NCBI RefSeq assembly: GCF_000156395.1
Contig: NZ_GG703817.1
Span: 319,409 to 383,408, forward strand
From: Providencia rustigianii DSM 4541
GTDB taxonomy: Bacteria > Pseudomonadota > Gammaproteobacteria > Enterobacterales > Enterobacteriaceae
Direction of reading: 5' to 3'
Length of the DNA stretch: 64,000 nt
The notes beneath the pieces are model-generated. The model was given only the letters and a program-made list of their open reading frames with translations. It was not told where the DNA came from and ran no database searches. Each line of letters starts with the position of its first letter. Positions within the stretch are counted from its first letter, which is position 1. Shown piece after piece: positions 20,137 through 30,600 of the stretch. A program made the position numbers and the translations under genes.

Positions 20137-22080
20137 TTAAGCCGCTGGGCGAGCCACAATATTTCGTGTTTCCATACGTACTTCAGCAATGTTGACATCG
20201 ATAATATCATTCAGCTGATAAGCTTTTTCACCTTTAATTAATACGCTACCCGTTTCTTGGCTACATTGAATTTCATCACGTACACTGTGCAAGAATGGTG
20301 CAGGGACAAAAGCGACCGCGCCGTTATTAACGAGTCTGACACGAACTCCACCGCGAGTGATATCGATGATCTCCGCAGGGAATTTAGTATCAGTACCCTC
20401 GAAAGGTTTCAGATAACGGGAATATAGCCAATCACCTACATCTCTTTCTGCCATACGGTTAGCACGACGACGTTCAGCCAACTTAATCGATAACTCTTCA
20501 CTCGGTTTCTCAGTGGCTGGCGTTCCTGCAATAATCGACTTCAGCAGACGGTGGTTTACGATATCAGTATATTTACGAATTGGTGATGTCCATGTTGCAT
20601 AGGCATCAAAGCCCAAACCAAAGTGTGGACCTGGATCGGCTTTCACTTCTGCAAAAGTTTGGAAGCGACGAATACGGCTATCTAAGAACTGGGTTGGTTG
20701 AGAATCCAGTTGACGGCGTAACTGACGGAAACCTTCAAGGGTGAGTAGCTCATCGCCATTCACTTCAATACCATTATCTTTTAACGTTTGAACTACTTGC
20801 TCGATTTGTACAGGGTCAAAGCCCATATGAACGTTAAATACACCAAACCCTAATTTATTTTTCAGTACATTAGCTGCACATAAGTTAGCGGTAATCATCG
20901 CTTCTTCAACAATACGGTTAGCCGTACGGCGACTCTCGGCAACGATATCGAGGACATAGCCATTCTCATCTAAGATAAAGCGATAATCTGGTCTATCTTT
21001 AAAGACTAATGCATTGTCATTACGCCATTTCAGGCGCTTATCAGCCATCTCTTTTAATAGCAAAATTTGCTGAGTATCGGCATCTGATTTTGGCTTCCAT
21101 GTGCCAGTTTCTTCTAACCAATCAGAGACTTCATCGTAGACTAATTTAGTTTTCGATTCGACCCAAGCAAGGAAAAACTCAATATTGCTATCAATAGAGC
21201 CATCTTGCAGGATTTGAGTGATACAGACTAAAGCGGGGCGACGTTCATTAGGACGTAGGGAACACAGGTCATCTGAAAGTTGGCGAGGCAACATAGGAAT
21301 GTTGAAGCCCGGCAAATAGTTAGTGTATGAGCGTGCTAATGCTAACTTATCTAACTCGCTACCTTCTTTAATATAGCTGGTTGGGTCAGCGATAGCGATG
21401 TACAGCTTTAAATTACCTTCCGCTGTTTTCTCGACATACAGCGCATCATCCATATCTTCGGTACTAGCACTATCGATAGTCACAAAGTGTAGGTCGGTTA
21501 AGTCTGTACGCTCGAGACCTTCATCATCGCGCTCGCTGTCAACCATTGCTGGTTCAGTACGGTCTAATTGGTGACGGCGTAACGTTACCCACCATGGGGC
21601 ATAGTGGTCATCACCATACGTAATGAATTCAGTGATATCAGCGTAAAAGCCTTTATCGCCTTTTAATGGATGACGACGCATTTCTGCGACAACCCAGTCA
21701 CCTTGTTTAAATTCGTGAGTGATCCCATTGACTGGACGGCAAGATATTGCGTCTTTTAAGAGCGGATGGTCAGGAATGACGAACAGTCGATTATCGTTAT
21801 CTTTTTTCTGAATTTTACCGACAAAACGGTTAAGAAAAGGCTCAATCAACGCTTCTGGTTCAGCAAATTCACGATCTTTATCGGTGTGGATCGTGGCAGA
21901 GATCCGGTCACCATGCATCACTTTTTTCATTTGAGGTGGCGGGATAAAATAGCTTTTTTGTCCGTCGACTTCTAAAAAGCCAAAGCCTTTTTCAGTACTT
22001 TTAACCAGACCTTCAGCACGAGGTGTTTGAGCGTGCAACGTTTGTTTCAGTTGCGCTAATAATGGGTTGTCTTGAAACAT
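20137..22080 (-). CDS. rnb: Exoribonuclease II
   Basis: Processive 3'-5' hydrolytic exonuclease for single-stranded RNA. 647 residues against 644 in E. coli. Domain order: two cold-shock domains (about 1-165, with [17 protein letters not shown]), the RNB catalytic core and a C-terminal S1 domain (about 560-645). The four catalytic aspartates are in [14 protein letters not shown] (around residues 201-214). [13 protein letters not shown], the conserved RNB arginine motif, is intact. It stands alone on the minus strand, with its own terminator. Confidence 0.97.
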   Translation of the reverse strand: MFQDNPLLAQLKQTLHAQTPRAEGLVKSTEKGFGFLEVDGQKSYFIPPPQMKKVMHGDRISATIHTDKDREFAEPEALIEPFLNRFVGKIQKKDNDNRLFVIPDHPLLKDAISCRPVNGITHEFKQGDWVVAEMRRHPLKGDKGFYADITEFITYGDDHYAPWWVTLRRHQLDRTEPAMVDSERDDEGLERTDLTDLHFVTIDSASTEDMDDALYVEKTAEGNLKLYIAIADPTSYIKEGSELDKLALARSYTNYLPGFNIPMLPRQLSDDLCSLRPNERRPALVCITQILQDGSIDSNIEFFLAWVESKTKLVYDEVSDWLEETGTWKPKSDADTQQILLLKEMADKRLKWRNDNALVFKDRPDYRFILDENGYVLDIVAESRRTANRIVEEAMITANLCAANVLKNKLGFGVFNVHMGFDPVQIEQVVQTLKDNGIEVNGDELLTLEGFRQLRRQLDSQPTQFLDSRIRRFQTFAEVKADPGPHFGLGFDAYATWTSPIRKYTDIVNHRLLKSIIAGTPATEKPSEELSIKLAERRRANRMAERDVGDWLYSRYLKPFEGTDTKFPAEIIDITRGGVRVRLVNNGAVAFVPAPFLHSVRDEIQCSQETGSVLIKGEKAYQLNDIIDVNIAEVRMETRNIVARPAA

Positions 22081-22144
22081 ACTTACCGTTTATTTGAGGT
22101 TGAGTTTGGCTCTATTGTTGCGTAAGACAAAGTCTTAGAGCAAG

Positions 22145-22186
22145 GAAAAAATGCGAATGACATCATATCTGTGTGGTAATTCGCAT
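22145..22186 (-). terminator. Terminator downstream of nth
   Basis: On the minus strand ATGCGAAT (22186-22179) pairs with ATTCGCAT (22158-22151) around a 20-nt loop and is followed by TTTTTT. The loop is long but the position, 17 bp past the nth stop, suits the end of the rsx-nth operon. Confidence 0.7.
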
Positions 22187-22202
22187 CTAAGAGCAAAGGG
22201 AG

Positions 22203-22844
22203 TTAATCTTCTGGATAAACTTTATCTTTAAATTCACATAAATCTTCAATAATACAGGATCCACATCGCGGCTTTCGTGCAATGCAGGTATAACGACCGT
22301 GTAAGATAAACCAATGGTGGCAATCGACTTTAAATTCAGCGGGAACTACTTTGAGTAGTTTTTCCTCGACTTCTACCACATCTTTTCCTGGCGCAAACTT
22401 AGTTCGGTTACACACGCGGAAAATATGGGTGTCGACAGCAATGGTTGGCCAGCCAAATGCTGTATTGAGCACAACATTGGCTGTTTTGCGTCCTACTCCG
22501 GGTAAAGCTTCGAGGGCTTCACGATTTTCAGGCACCTGACTGTGATGTTTTTCAATGAGTAACTTACAGGTCTTATACACGTTTTCAGCTTTAGTGTTAA
22601 ATAACCCGATCGTTTTGATGTACTCTTTGATGCCATCGACGCCAAGAGCTAACATTTTTTCTGGCGTATCAGCGATAGGATACAGTTTAGCTGTCGCTTT
22701 ATTAACGCTAACATCGGTGGCTTGAGCTGATAACAGGACAGAGATAAGTAACTCAAAAGGGGAGTTAAATGCAAGCTCCGTCGTCGGTTTTGGGTTGTCA
22801 TCGCGCAGGCGAGTGAGAATTTCAATACGTTTAGTTTTATTCAT
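22203..22844 (-). CDS. nth: Endonuclease III
   Basis: Bifunctional DNA glycosylase/AP lyase for oxidised pyrimidines in base excision repair. 213 residues. The helix-hairpin-helix LPGVGRKTANVV contains the nucleophile Lys120; Asp138 follows in VDTH. The [4Fe-4S] loop ligands Cys187, Cys194, Cys197 and Cys203 (C-x6-C-x2-C-x5-C) fall at the same positions as in E. coli Nth. It begins 19 bp after rsxE and is the last gene of the rsxABCDGE-nth operon, the E. coli arrangement. Confidence 0.98.
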   Translation of the reverse strand: MNKTKRIEILTRLRDDNPKPTTELAFNSPFELLISVLLSAQATDVSVNKATAKLYPIADTPEKMLALGVDGIKEYIKTIGLFNTKAENVYKTCKLLIEKHHSQVPENREALEALPGVGRKTANVVLNTAFGWPTIAVDTHIFRVCNRTKFAPGKDVVEVEEKLLKVVPAEFKVDCHHWFILHGRYTCIARKPRCGSCIIEDLCEFKDKVYPED

Positions 22845-22863
22845 TGCTCACAAAGCTTCAGGT

Positions 22864-23580
22864 TTAAGAAAGATGGCTGCCACAACCTTGTTCTTTTTGA
22901 TATTCACGTGCAGGTTGTTGACCTAATTTTAGAGCGGCGCGCTTTTTCATTTTTTCATCGATAAGATATTTACCTGCCAGCATTAATGCTAGACCGATAA
23001 AAGCGCCCGGAGGGAGCATAGCGAGTAAAAATGGTGAGTCAAGGTGTAAGACCTCTATACGTAATGATTTTGCCCATGAACCAAGCAATAAATCAGCGCC
23101 ATCAAATAGGGTTCCATTACCCAAGATCTCCCGTATTGCTCCGAGCACAAACAGGGCAGCGGTTGCTCCTAATCCCATCGCTAATCCATCAATTGCCGAT
23201 AAAGGAACGGGGTTACGAGAGGCATAAGCTTCAGCTCGCCCAATCACGATACAGTTAGTCACGATCAATGGAATAAAAATCCCCAGAGACTCGTATAAGC
23301 CAAATGCGTAGGCATTGATTAACATTTGTACTGCACTGACTACAGAAGCAATAATCATCACATAAATGGGAATACGAATTTCTGAAGGAACCCAACGGCG
23401 AAATGCGGAAACGGCCACATTGGTACATACCAGAACTAATGTGGTTGCTAGCCCAAGACCAAGGGCATTTGTAGCGGTAGAAGAGACCGCTAGCAGAGGG
23501 CATAAACCCAGTAGTTGGACTAATGCAGAGTTATTTTTCCATAACCCTTGAGCAAATAAATCTTTCGTTTCACTACTCAT
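22864..23580 (-). CDS. rsxE: Rsx complex membrane subunit RsxE
   Basis: Integral membrane subunit of the Rsx/Rnf electron-transport complex, homologous to NqrD. 238 residues with about six membrane helices and the RnfA/E half-signature with Cys ([11 protein letters not shown] near residue 24-34, and [14 protein letters not shown] near 108-121) that holds the intramembrane iron centre shared with RsxA. The C-terminal tail is charged and cytosolic. It overlaps the rsxG stop by one base. In E. coli the Rsx complex reduces SoxR and so switches off the superoxide response. Confidence 0.96.
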   Translation of the reverse strand: MSSETKDLFAQGLWKNNSALVQLLGLCPLLAVSSTATNALGLGLATTLVLVCTNVAVSAFRRWVPSEIRIPIYVMIIASVVSAVQMLINAYAFGLYESLGIFIPLIVTNCIVIGRAEAYASRNPVPLSAIDGLAMGLGATAALFVLGAIREILGNGTLFDGADLLLGSWAKSLRIEVLHLDSPFLLAMLPPGAFIGLALMLAGKYLIDEKMKKRAALKLGQQPAREYQKEQGCGSHLS

Positions 23581-24209
23581 TATTCATCCCCACAGATAGG
23601 ATAATTGGCTAATTCTTCAGGCACAGTTTGAATAAATGCGGCAGTACGTTTTGTGGCATTAACGACCGCTCTTGGTGTGATAGTTGCCCCAGTAAATTGG
23701 TCAAAATCACCACCATCTTTTTTCACTGCCCAGTGAGGGTCTTTATCAGATTCAATTTTTTTACCCGTGAAATGCGTGATCCAATCGGAAATTCGGGTTT
23801 CAATTTTATCTCCGAGCCCTGGAGTTTCATGATGTTCAGTTACTCGCACACCCAGTACAGTACCTTTAAAATCGGCCCCAACGAGTACGTGGATTGCCCC
23901 AGAATAGCCATCTGGAGCCGTACTTTCTAGCGCAGCTGCCACAGGTTGACCATTTTTACGGGCAATATAAAGATGGCGAGGTTTTTTATTTCCTAGTATA
24001 GCTTCGTTAGTGACTAGATAGCACTCTTTGGACAGCTCATTATCATATAAAGATTCAGGAACGACTTGATCGAGTAGTTTTTGCTGCACTAATGCAGCTT
24101 GCTCCGCAATGGTATCTTTAGTCAGAGTATAAACAGCAGCACTTAATGCTGTTGTCCCTGCGGCAAACAGTGCCAGAATCACTCCATGACGACGCATTGT
24201 ATTTAACAT
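23580..24209 (-). CDS. rsxG: Rsx complex FMN-binding subunit RsxG
   Basis: Periplasm-facing flavoprotein subunit, homologous to NqrC/RnfG. 209 residues. One N-terminal membrane helix (about 10-28) anchors the FMN-binding domain. The flavinylation motif TGATIT is at 173-178 with Thr176 as the expected residue for covalent FMN, a modification carried out by Apb[12 protein letters not shown] and HHETPGLG are further family motifs. It lies in the operon between rsxD (9 bp upstream) and rsxE (1-bp overlap). Confidence 0.96.
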   Translation of the reverse strand: MLNTMRRHGVILALFAAGTTALSAAVYTLTKDTIAEQAALVQQKLLDQVVPESLYDNELSKECYLVTNEAILGNKKPRHLYIARKNGQPVAAALESTAPDGYSGAIHVLVGADFKGTVLGVRVTEHHETPGLGDKIETRISDWITHFTGKKIESDKDPHWAVKKDGGDFDQFTGATITPRAVVNATKRTAAFIQTVPEELANYPICGDE

Positions 24210-24218
24210 TCTGGCTCC

Positions 24219-25298
24219 TTATTTATGTCCGTACGCACGAGGCTGCGTATAGTGGTCAATTAATGGTACGGTGATATTTGCTAATAAGACGGCAAATGCT
24301 ACCGCATCTGGGTAACCGCCGTAGACACGGATAACCCAGACTAAGAAGCCGATAAGTACCCCAAAAATAATTCGACCTTTTGGGGTTGTTGATGCAGTGA
24401 CGGGATCCGTCGCGATAAAGAACGCCCCTAACATCGTCGCCCCTGACAGCAACTGTACCAATGGTGGTGAATAACGGGCATCATCGATTAACCAACTGAC
24501 GATGGCGAGTACTGCCAACGTACCGATAAACGCTACAGGGATATGCCAGCTGATAATTCGACGGCTGAGCATAATTAATCCCCCCAGAAGATAGGCGATA
24601 TTGACCCATTGCCAACCAATACCTGCAAGGGAGCCTTGGAGAATAGGTTGCTGCAATACTTCAGAGATCGAGTGAGTGAGTAAGCCAGTTTTAAAACTAT
24701 CCAATGGAGTGGCTTGGCTCATGCCATCAATACCGGTGCGTAGCTGATCAAGAGTCACGCCGGTTGATGTATGCCCACTAAAAATAACGGCTAGGCTATC
24801 TAATCCGGAAATATGTAATTGTTGTAATTCTTGTGGTGGTAGCCAGTTAGTCATTTGGACAGGGAAAGAAATAAGCAGAACTACATATCCCACCATGGCA
24901 GGGTTAAATGGATTTTGTCCCAATCCGCCGTAACACTGTTTCGCAATAATAATCGCAAAAATAGTCCCTAAGACAATCAGCCACCAAGGCGATAGCGGCG
25001 GTAAACTGACCCCTAAAAGTAATGCAGTCACAATGGCTGAATTATCTTTTAGTACTGGGAGTACAGGCTGCTTACGCAAACGGATAGATATCGCTTCTGT
25101 TAATGCGGCAGTCGCCATCGCTAATGCAATTTGGTACAGAGTACCCACGCCGAAAAAGTATGTTTGAACTGCAATTCCGGGAATTGCAGCAAGTAAGACC
25201 CAAAACATTACCTGACTGGTACTTTGTTTATCATGAGTAAATGGGGCACTGGCTATTTTTAAACGGCGAGCTTTGTTATCAAGCGGTCTAAATTTCAT
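24219..25298 (-). CDS. rsxD: Rsx complex membrane subunit RsxD
   Basis: NqrB/RnfD-type membrane subunit with about nine to ten helices and covalently bound FMN. 359 residues. The predicted flavinylated residue is Thr197 in MSQATPLD. Family motifs [14 protein letters not shown] (about 127-140) and [13 protein letters not shown] (about 295-310) are intact. Together with RsxC and RsxG it forms the electron path across the inner membrane. The gene starts 11 bp after rsxC. Confidence 0.96.
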   Translation of the reverse strand: MKFRPLDNKARRLKIASAPFTHDKQSTSQVMFWVLLAAIPGIAVQTYFFGVGTLYQIALAMATAALTEAISIRLRKQPVLPVLKDNSAIVTALLLGVSLPPLSPWWLIVLGTIFAIIIAKQCYGGLGQNPFNPAMVGYVVLLISFPVQMTNWLPPQELQQLHISGLDSLAVIFSGHTSTGVTLDQLRTGIDGMSQATPLDSFKTGLLTHSISEVLQQPILQGSLAGIGWQWVNIAYLLGGLIMLSRRIISWHIPVAFIGTLAVLAIVSWLIDDARYSPPLVQLLSGATMLGAFFIATDPVTASTTPKGRIIFGVLIGFLVWVIRVYGGYPDAVAFAVLLANITVPLIDHYTQPRAYGHK

Positions 25299-25309
25299 CT
25301 TTTTATCAC

Positions 25310-27649
25310 TTACTCTATAGTTGACTGTTCATTTGATTGTTGCGCTTTTTTCGCTTTGACTCGCGCAATGGCGGCAGCAACGGCAGCTTTACGTGGGTCG
25401 ACTTCAGCGTCGATCTGCGGTGCAGGCTCAATCACTGATTCCGTGGCTTGCTGAGCAGCGGCTTTTTTGGCTTTTGCACGGGCGATAGCGGCCGCAACGG
25501 CGGCTTTGCGTGGGTCGACTTCAGCGTCGACCTGCGGTGCAGGCTCAATCACTGATTCCGTGACCTGCTGAGCAGCGGCTTTTTTGGCTTTTGCACGGGC
25601 AATGGCGGCAGCGACGGCGGCCTTGCGTTGGTCGACTTCAGCGTCGACCTGAGGTGCAGGTTTAATCACTGATTCCGTGGCTTGCTGAGCAGCCGCTTTT
25701 TTGGCTTTTGCACGGGCGATAGCGGCAGCGACGGCGGCCTTGCGTGGGTCGACTTCAGCGTCGACCTGCGGTGCAGGCTCAATCACTGATTCCGTGACCT
25801 GCTGAGTAGCGGCTTTTTTAGCTTTTGCACGGGCAATGGCGGCCGCGACGGCAGCTTTACGTGGGTCAACTTCAGCTTCAACCGGTGGAGCAGGCTCAAT
25901 GTGTAATTCTGCTTGCTGTGCAGCTTTACGCGCTTTAACTCGAGCTAAGGCTGCATTCACCGCTGCTTTTCTTGGGTCATCACTTGAGACTTCGCTATTT
26001 TGCTCTGTTAACTCAGTCGCTTTCTGTGCTTGTTTTGCGCGCAGCTGTGCTTTGCGCGCTTCTCTAGCTGCAATGACAGCGCTATTATCAGGTAATTCTC
26101 CTGAAATAATCTTAATAGGTTCAGAAGACAAACCTTGTTTTGCCTTAACTCTTGCAAGAGCAGCATTGACGGCGTCTTTATCAACGTCATCAACTTGAAC
26201 AGCAGCTTTTTTATGACGCTGTTCACGCGCTAATTTTTCGCGTTCCATACGCTGTTGTTTAGCTTCAAAGCGTAACTTAGCTTCTGCGGAACGACGCTCT
26301 TCTTGAGTAATTTCACGAATTTCCGCTTTTTCCTGACGGTAATATTGAACAAGTGGAATATTACTTGGGCAAACATAAGCGCATGCACCACATTCAATGC
26401 AGTCAAACAAGTTATGTTTTTGAGCTTTTTCGTGCTCATCGCCTTTACTAAACCAATAAAGTTGCTGTGGTAATAAGCCAGCAGGACAGGCATCAACGCA
26501 CAAACCACAGCGGATGCAGGCCTCTTCGATTGGTTTTTTCCCCATCTCTTCCATTGTTGGGACTAATAAACAGTTGCAGATCTTCACAACAGGAACATTA
26601 AGGTCGGGGAGGGTAAAGCCCATTAAAGGTCCCCCCATTATTACCATTTGTTCATCTTCAGGCTCAAACCCAGCTTGTTGAAGTAGATGTTTTACTGGAG
26701 TACCAAGGCGAGCCCAGAAATTTCCTGGTTGTTTAATGGCATCACCGGTCACAGTGACCACACGCTCAATGAGAGGCTGCCCATCAATTACTGCGCGTTT
26801 GATAGCGACAACCGTTCCCACGTTTTGCATCAATACCCCTATTTGGGATGAGCGAGCACCAGAAGGAACTTCTTTACCTGTCAGTATCTTTGTCAGTTGT
26901 TTTGCGCCACCTGACGGGTATTTTGTTGGGATCACACGAATAAAAATTTGTCGGTCAGTCGATGTTAATGCCAGTTTTAATGCCTTGATGGCTTCTGGCT
27001 TGTTATCTTCAATTCCAATGAGTACTTGGTCTGGATTTAAAAGATGTTGTAATACACGGCAACCCTCAATAACTTCCTGAGCATGTTCTTGCATTAATCG
27101 GTCATCGGCGGTGATATAAGGTTCACACTCAGCGGCGTTGATAATTAATGTTTTAATCGCATCTTTCCCGCCTGCTAATTTAGGAGCAGTAGGGAAACCC
27201 GCGCCACCTAAACCCGCAATTCCCGCTTGTTCAATTTTATTAAGTAATTCATCACGGGAAAGTTGATGGTAATCAGGTGCTGGGTGTAATGGATACCAAG
27301 CATCTTGCCCATCGGAGGCAATCTTGACACACAGCTCTTTTAACCCTGAAGGATGAGCGGTAACCATGGGTTCAATAGCACTAATAATGCCAGATGTTGA
27401 GGCGTGAACAGGCACGGTACGACCAGTACCTTTAGTTAAAGGTTGCCCTTTAAGGACTTGATCGCCAACTTGGACAATCAATTCACCTTCTGGTCCCAAA
27501 TGTTGCTGTAAAGGAATAATTAGCTCATTCGGAACGGTAGAAACTCGCATTGGTGTCTGACTTGACTGTAATTTATTTTCCGGTGGATGGATCCCACCGT
27601 CAAAGTCCCAAATATTATCTTTTTTCAGCCAGTTAAATAAATTAAACAT
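25310..27649 (-). CDS. rsxC: Rsx complex iron-sulfur subunit RsxC, with C-terminal repeats
   Basis: Peripheral subunit that takes electrons into the Rsx complex; FMN/NADH-binding RnfC family. Start ATG 27649 ([10 protein letters not shown]) is preferred to the ATG two codons earlier because AGAGG is then about 8 bp away; 779 residues. The N-terminal [10 protein letters not shown] and soluble-ligand-binding domain are followed by two [4Fe-4S] motifs, [12 protein letters not shown] (from residue 378) and [12 protein letters not shown]. The last third is a Lys/Ala-rich repeat region. E. coli RsxC (740 residues) also has such a tail, but this one is longer. It overlaps rsxB by 8 bp. Confidence 0.95.
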   Translation of the reverse strand: MFNLFNWLKKDNIWDFDGGIHPPENKLQSSQTPMRVSTVPNELIIPLQQHLGPEGELIVQVGDQVLKGQPLTKGTGRTVPVHASTSGIISAIEPMVTAHPSGLKELCVKIASDGQDAWYPLHPAPDYHQLSRDELLNKIEQAGIAGLGGAGFPTAPKLAGGKDAIKTLIINAAECEPYITADDRLMQEHAQEVIEGCRVLQHLLNPDQVLIGIEDNKPEAIKALKLALTSTDRQIFIRVIPTKYPSGGAKQLTKILTGKEVPSGARSSQIGVLMQNVGTVVAIKRAVIDGQPLIERVVTVTGDAIKQPGNFWARLGTPVKHLLQQAGFEPEDEQMVIMGGPLMGFTLPDLNVPVVKICNCLLVPTMEEMGKKPIEEACIRCGLCVDACPAGLLPQQLYWFSKGDEHEKAQKHNLFDCIECGACAYVCPSNIPLVQYYRQEKAEIREITQEERRSAEAKLRFEAKQQRMEREKLAREQRHKKAAVQVDDVDKDAVNAALARVKAKQGLSSEPIKIISGELPDNSAVIAAREARKAQLRAKQAQKATELTEQNSEVSSDDPRKAAVNAALARVKARKAAQQAELHIEPAPPVEAEVDPRKAAVAAAIARAKAKKAATQQVTESVIEPAPQVDAEVDPRKAAVAAAIARAKAKKAAAQQATESVIKPAPQVDAEVDQRKAAVAAAIARAKAKKAAAQQVTESVIEPAPQVDAEVDPRKAAVAAAIARAKAKKAAAQQATESVIEPAPQIDAEVDPRKAAVAAAIARVKAKKAQQSNEQSTIE
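25325..25985 (-). repeat. 117-bp coding tandem repeats in rsxC
   Basis: Four nearly identical 39-residue units, each starting [20 protein letters not shown] (one has DQR) and ending PQVDAEV or PQIDAEV, are flanked by a diverged 37-residue unit upstream and a truncated unit at the C terminus. A still older unit, [14 protein letters not shown], lies further N-terminal. The DNA units are about 117 bp and very similar, so copy number should change easily between strains. Confidence 0.9.
26606..26613 (+). other. KOPS-type octamer GGGGAGGG
   Basis: Match to GGGNAGGG on the plus strand, inside rsxC, pointing towards dif. Confidence 0.4.
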
Positions 27650-28256
27650 GTGCATTACCTCTAGTTGAGGCTTGAGACTGAGCTAGAGGCTCTACGGTAA
27701 TATTTTTGACTGGGATTGTATTTAAATCCCATTTCCAGTTAGTTGTGGTTGTTTTAACAGGCACCATTTCAATACAGTCGGTTGGGCACGGAGCAACACA
27801 AAGGTCACATCCGGTACATAAATCTTCAATTACGGTATGCATTGCGCGAGTGGCACCAACAATTGCATCCACAGGGCAAGCTTGAATACATTTGGTACAA
27901 CCGATGCAATTTTCTTCATCAATAACAGCAACTTTACGAACAGGATTCTGTGCGTTCTCATCACCATCAATAGGTTGCGGGTCAACGTTCATTAACTCGG
28001 CAATTTTGAGCATAACTTGCTCGCCGCCGGGGGCGCATTTATTGATCATTTCGCCATTGTTTGCCACCGCTTCAGCATAAGGACGACATCCCGGATAACT
28101 GCATTGACCACACTGGCTTTGCGGTAGAATCGCATCCAGTTTTTCAACAATAGGATCTTCTTCAACTTTAAAACGTAATGAGGCATAACCTAAAATCAGA
28201 CCAAAAATGAGTCCGAAAAAGGCTAATATGCCAATCGCAATCCATAATGACATCAT
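27642..28256 (-). CDS. rsxB: Rsx complex ferredoxin subunit RsxB
   Basis: Six-cluster-type ferredoxin subunit of 204 residues. An N-terminal membrane helix (about 3-25) is followed by a 4Fe-4S domain with Cys49, Cys52, Cys57 and Cys74 ([10 protein letters not shown]), then two classical ferredoxin motifs, [12 protein letters not shown] and [12 protein letters not shown]. It passes electrons between RsxC and the membrane iron centre of RsxA/E. Its ATG shares one base with the rsxA stop codon (TAATG), indicating translational coupling. A second ATG directly follows and could be the true start. Confidence 0.96.
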   Translation of the reverse strand: MMSLWIAIGILAFFGLIFGLILGYASLRFKVEEDPIVEKLDAILPQSQCGQCSYPGCRPYAEAVANNGEMINKCAPGGEQVMLKIAELMNVDPQPIDGDENAQNPVRKVAVIDEENCIGCTKCIQACPVDAIVGATRAMHTVIEDLCTGCDLCVAPCPTDCIEMVPVKTTTTNWKWDLNTIPVKNITVEPLAQSQASTRGNAHV

Positions 28257-28837
28257 TAGAATTTCACCAAACCACTAAAGCCCATAAATGCGAGAGACAT
28301 CAGCCCTGCAGTAATTAGGCCAATTGACGAACCCTTAAAAGGTGCAGGCACATTTGCAACGGCTAGGCGTTCACGAATAGCGGCAAATAGTACCATGACA
28401 AAAGAGAACCCGACTGCGGCACTAAAGCCATAGACAGCGGATTGCAGGAAATTGTGGGATTGATTGATATTAAGCAGTGCAACCCCTAATACCGCACAGT
28501 TGGTAGTGATTAACGGTAGAAAAATCCCCAATAGACGGTACAGCGTTGGGCTGGTTTTTCTTACCACCATCTCAGTAAATTGTACGACGACGGCAATAAC
28601 AAGAATAAAACTCAATGTACGCAGGTATATGAGATCTAAAGGGATCAAAATCAACGTATCGATCAGCCACGAACTAATTGAGGCGAGCGTCATCACGAAC
28701 GTGGTCGCAAACCCCATCCCAATCGCCGTTTCGAGTTTTTTTGAAACACCCATAAATGGGCATAACCCTAAGAATTTAACCAGAACGAAGTTGTTTACCA
28801 ACACCGTCGCAATAAAGAGTAATAAATAGTCAGTCAT
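28256..28837 (-). CDS. rsxA: Rsx complex membrane subunit RsxA
   Basis: First gene of the rsx operon; NqrE/RnfA-type membrane subunit with six helices. The start is placed at ATG 28837 ([20 protein letters not shown]), giving 193 residues, identical in length and start to E. coli RsxA. A longer frame from 28879 has no family support. The half-signatures [11 protein letters not shown] and [11 protein letters not shown] carry the cysteines that share an iron centre with RsxE. The operon promoter should lie in the 90 bp between here and ydgK, unless it reads through from ydgK. Confidence 0.97.
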   Translation of the reverse strand: MTDYLLLFIATVLVNNFVLVKFLGLCPFMGVSKKLETAIGMGFATTFVMTLASISSWLIDTLILIPLDLIYLRTLSFILVIAVVVQFTEMVVRKTSPTLYRLLGIFLPLITTNCAVLGVALLNINQSHNFLQSAVYGFSAAVGFSFVMVLFAAIRERLAVANVPAPFKGSSIGLITAGLMSLAFMGFSGLVKF

Positions 28838-28925
28838 TACATTGCCTGAAATGAGAATAAAAGCCCAAAAACTGACCAATGTCAGTTTAACGGAGGCTAT
28901 GATAACAAAGCTATTTTTGTGATGC

Positions 28926-29366
28926 TTATCGATCTTGTGTGAAAGTCATTTTCACGTGTTTCGAAACTTTCAAATAAGGAACAAAAAAAGCAGCACCTAA
29001 CAGGGGCCATGCGAGGATTTGAATCGCGGTTTGGTCATCAATAGGCGAAAAGGCAAATGTTTTTAAGCCAATTAAAACTAAAACGAGTAACCAAATGGTA
29101 AAACGGCGTGGGAAATTACGGGAACGTTTGAACATCAATTGAGTGACATGCAGACTGAATAAGGTCATTGTGATACTGATGGCGAATGAAAGATACCATT
29201 CAGGAGTAATATAACCGCTCCAGTTATCAATGCTCGTTACAATCTCATAAAACTTGAGGCAGTACATTACCGTCATACTACAGACAGCGAAAAGAGTCAG
29301 TAATAGATAGCTTGCAGGTACTAATAGCCAACCCGTAATACGGCCAGCGTTATAAGCAGAAGTCAT
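28926..29366 (-). CDS. ydgK: DUF2569 family membrane protein YdgK
   Basis: Inner-membrane protein of 146 residues with four hydrophobic segments (about 10-35, 50-75, 87-105 and 113-132). It matches YdgK in position directly upstream of rsxA and in the [17 protein letters not shown] start typical of DUF2569. Function unknown. The tail is short and charged. It is divergent from ydgJ, with a 130-bp shared promoter region. Confidence 0.85.
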   Translation of the reverse strand: MTSAYNAGRITGWLLVPASYLLLTLFAVCSMTVMYCLKFYEIVTSIDNWSGYITPEWYLSFAISITMTLFSLHVTQLMFKRSRNFPRRFTIWLLVLVLIGLKTFAFSPIDDQTAIQILAWPLLGAAFFVPYLKVSKHVKMTFTQDR

Positions 29367-29496
29367 AAATTAAGAGTCCATTATTACTAAACAAGATAGA
29401 TAATTTATAATCCTATCATAGATTTATTTGCCAATTGATTCGTTCTGATGATACTTTTTCAGAATAGCAAAATATAGCACTTACTGTGAGGTTCAA

Positions 29497-30540
29497 ATGT
29501 CCAAACCAATTAAAGTCGGGATCGTCGGCTACGGTTATGCGAGTAAAACATTTCATGCGCCATTTTTAGCGATGCTTGATGGCTTCGAATTAACAACGAT
29601 TTCCAGTAGTGACGCCAATAAAGTCAACATTGATTTTCCTGATGTAAAGGTTGTGGCAACACCAGAACAGCTATTTGCTGACCCTGAAATTGAATTAGTC
29701 GTTATTCCAACGCCTAATGATACTCACTATCCACTTGCTAGGGATGCATTGGCGGCAGGTAAACATGTGGTGGTCGATAAGCCGTTTACGTTGAGCGTTG
29801 AAGAAGCCGTTAAATTGAAAGAGCAGGCTGAAAAAGCCGGAAAATTGCTATCGATTTATCACAATCGCCGTTGGGATTCAGGTTTTCGAACAGTGCAAAA
29901 AATCTTGCGTGATGGCTGTTTAGGGGAAATTAAATATTATGAATCTCATTTTGATCGCTACCGACCGGTTGTTAGACAACGTTGGCGTGAAGCAGATATT
30001 CCCGGTGCTGGAATTTGGTATGATCTAGGTCCACATGTTATTGACCAAGTATTACAATATTTTGGAAAGCCGACAGGGATTACTGTGGATTTGGGAATTA
30101 TTCGTCCGGGGGCTCAAGCTGTGGATTATTTCCATGCAATGCTGGAATATGGCGATAAAAAAGTCGTTCTGCACTCCACCACACTCGCTGCTGCACCAAT
30201 GCCAATTTATACTATCCACGGTATGCAAGGTAGCTATGTTAAGTATGGCTTAGATACACAGGAAGATGCATTGAAAGGCGGTGCTATACCTCAAGGTGAG
30301 CATTGGGGGGAAGATCCTAACCTTGGAATTGTGACGTTGTCACAAGGCGATGACATGGTCAGCAAACCGTGGCCAAACGAAAAAGGAAATTATGGCGGCT
30401 ATTATGACGCTATTCACGATGCTATTCGTCTTGGGAAACCGAATCCTGTAACCCCAAATGAAGCTATCGATATTATGAAGCTGATTGAGGCAGGTATAGC
30501 GTCAGCACAACAAAAGCGTACCATTGAAAATATTTTCTAA
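29497..30540 (+). CDS. ydgJ: Gfo/Idh/MocA-family oxidoreductase YdgJ
   Basis: NAD(P)-dependent sugar- or inositol-type dehydrogenase of 347 residues. The N-terminal Rossmann domain begins with GIVGYGYASKTFHAPFL, and the family catalytic-lysine motif is VDKPFTLS (near residue 92-99; the usual EKP is DKP here). The C-terminal alpha/beta domain has GAGIWYDLGPHVIDQ with the expected Asp and His. The substrate is unknown. A matS site is embedded at 30331-30343. It ends at a hairpin. Confidence 0.93.
   Translation: MSKPIKVGIVGYGYASKTFHAPFLAMLDGFELTTISSSDANKVNIDFPDVKVVATPEQLFADPEIELVVIPTPNDTHYPLARDALAAGKHVVVDKPFTLSVEEAVKLKEQAEKAGKLLSIYHNRRWDSGFRTVQKILRDGCLGEIKYYESHFDRYRPVVRQRWREADIPGAGIWYDLGPHVIDQVLQYFGKPTGITVDLGIIRPGAQAVDYFHAMLEYGDKKVVLHSTTLAAAPMPIYTIHGMQGSYVKYGLDTQEDALKGGAIPQGEHWGEDPNLGIVTLSQGDDMVSKPWPNEKGNYGGYYDAIHDAIRLGKPNPVTPNEAIDIMKLIEAGIASAQQKRTIENIF
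30331..30343. other. matS site (MatP binding) inside ydgJ
   Basis: GTGACGTTGTCAC, an exact match to GTGACRNYGTCAC (R=G, N=T, Y=T). It is read as Val-Thr-Leu-Ser in ydgJ, so codon choice supports the site. Confidence 0.85.
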
Positions 30541-30557
30541 GGTTCACCGCTGAAGAT

Positions 30558-30588
30558 AAAGCCAGTCATTAAATACTGGCTTTTATTT
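30558..30588 (+). terminator. ydgJ terminator abutting the next gene
   Basis: Stem AAAGCCAGT (30558-30566) with ACTGGCTTT (30575-30583), 8-nt loop, followed by TATTT. It ends directly before the first possible start of the next gene. Confidence 0.82.
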
Positions 30589-30600
30589 ATGAGAAATCGA

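Noticed and set aside
27039-27060. ATGTTGTAA in rsxC as a third Ter site
   Set aside because: Only the first nine core bases match; the CTAAA part is replaced by TACAC and the lock guanine position differs. It is inside coding sequence and in opposite orientation.
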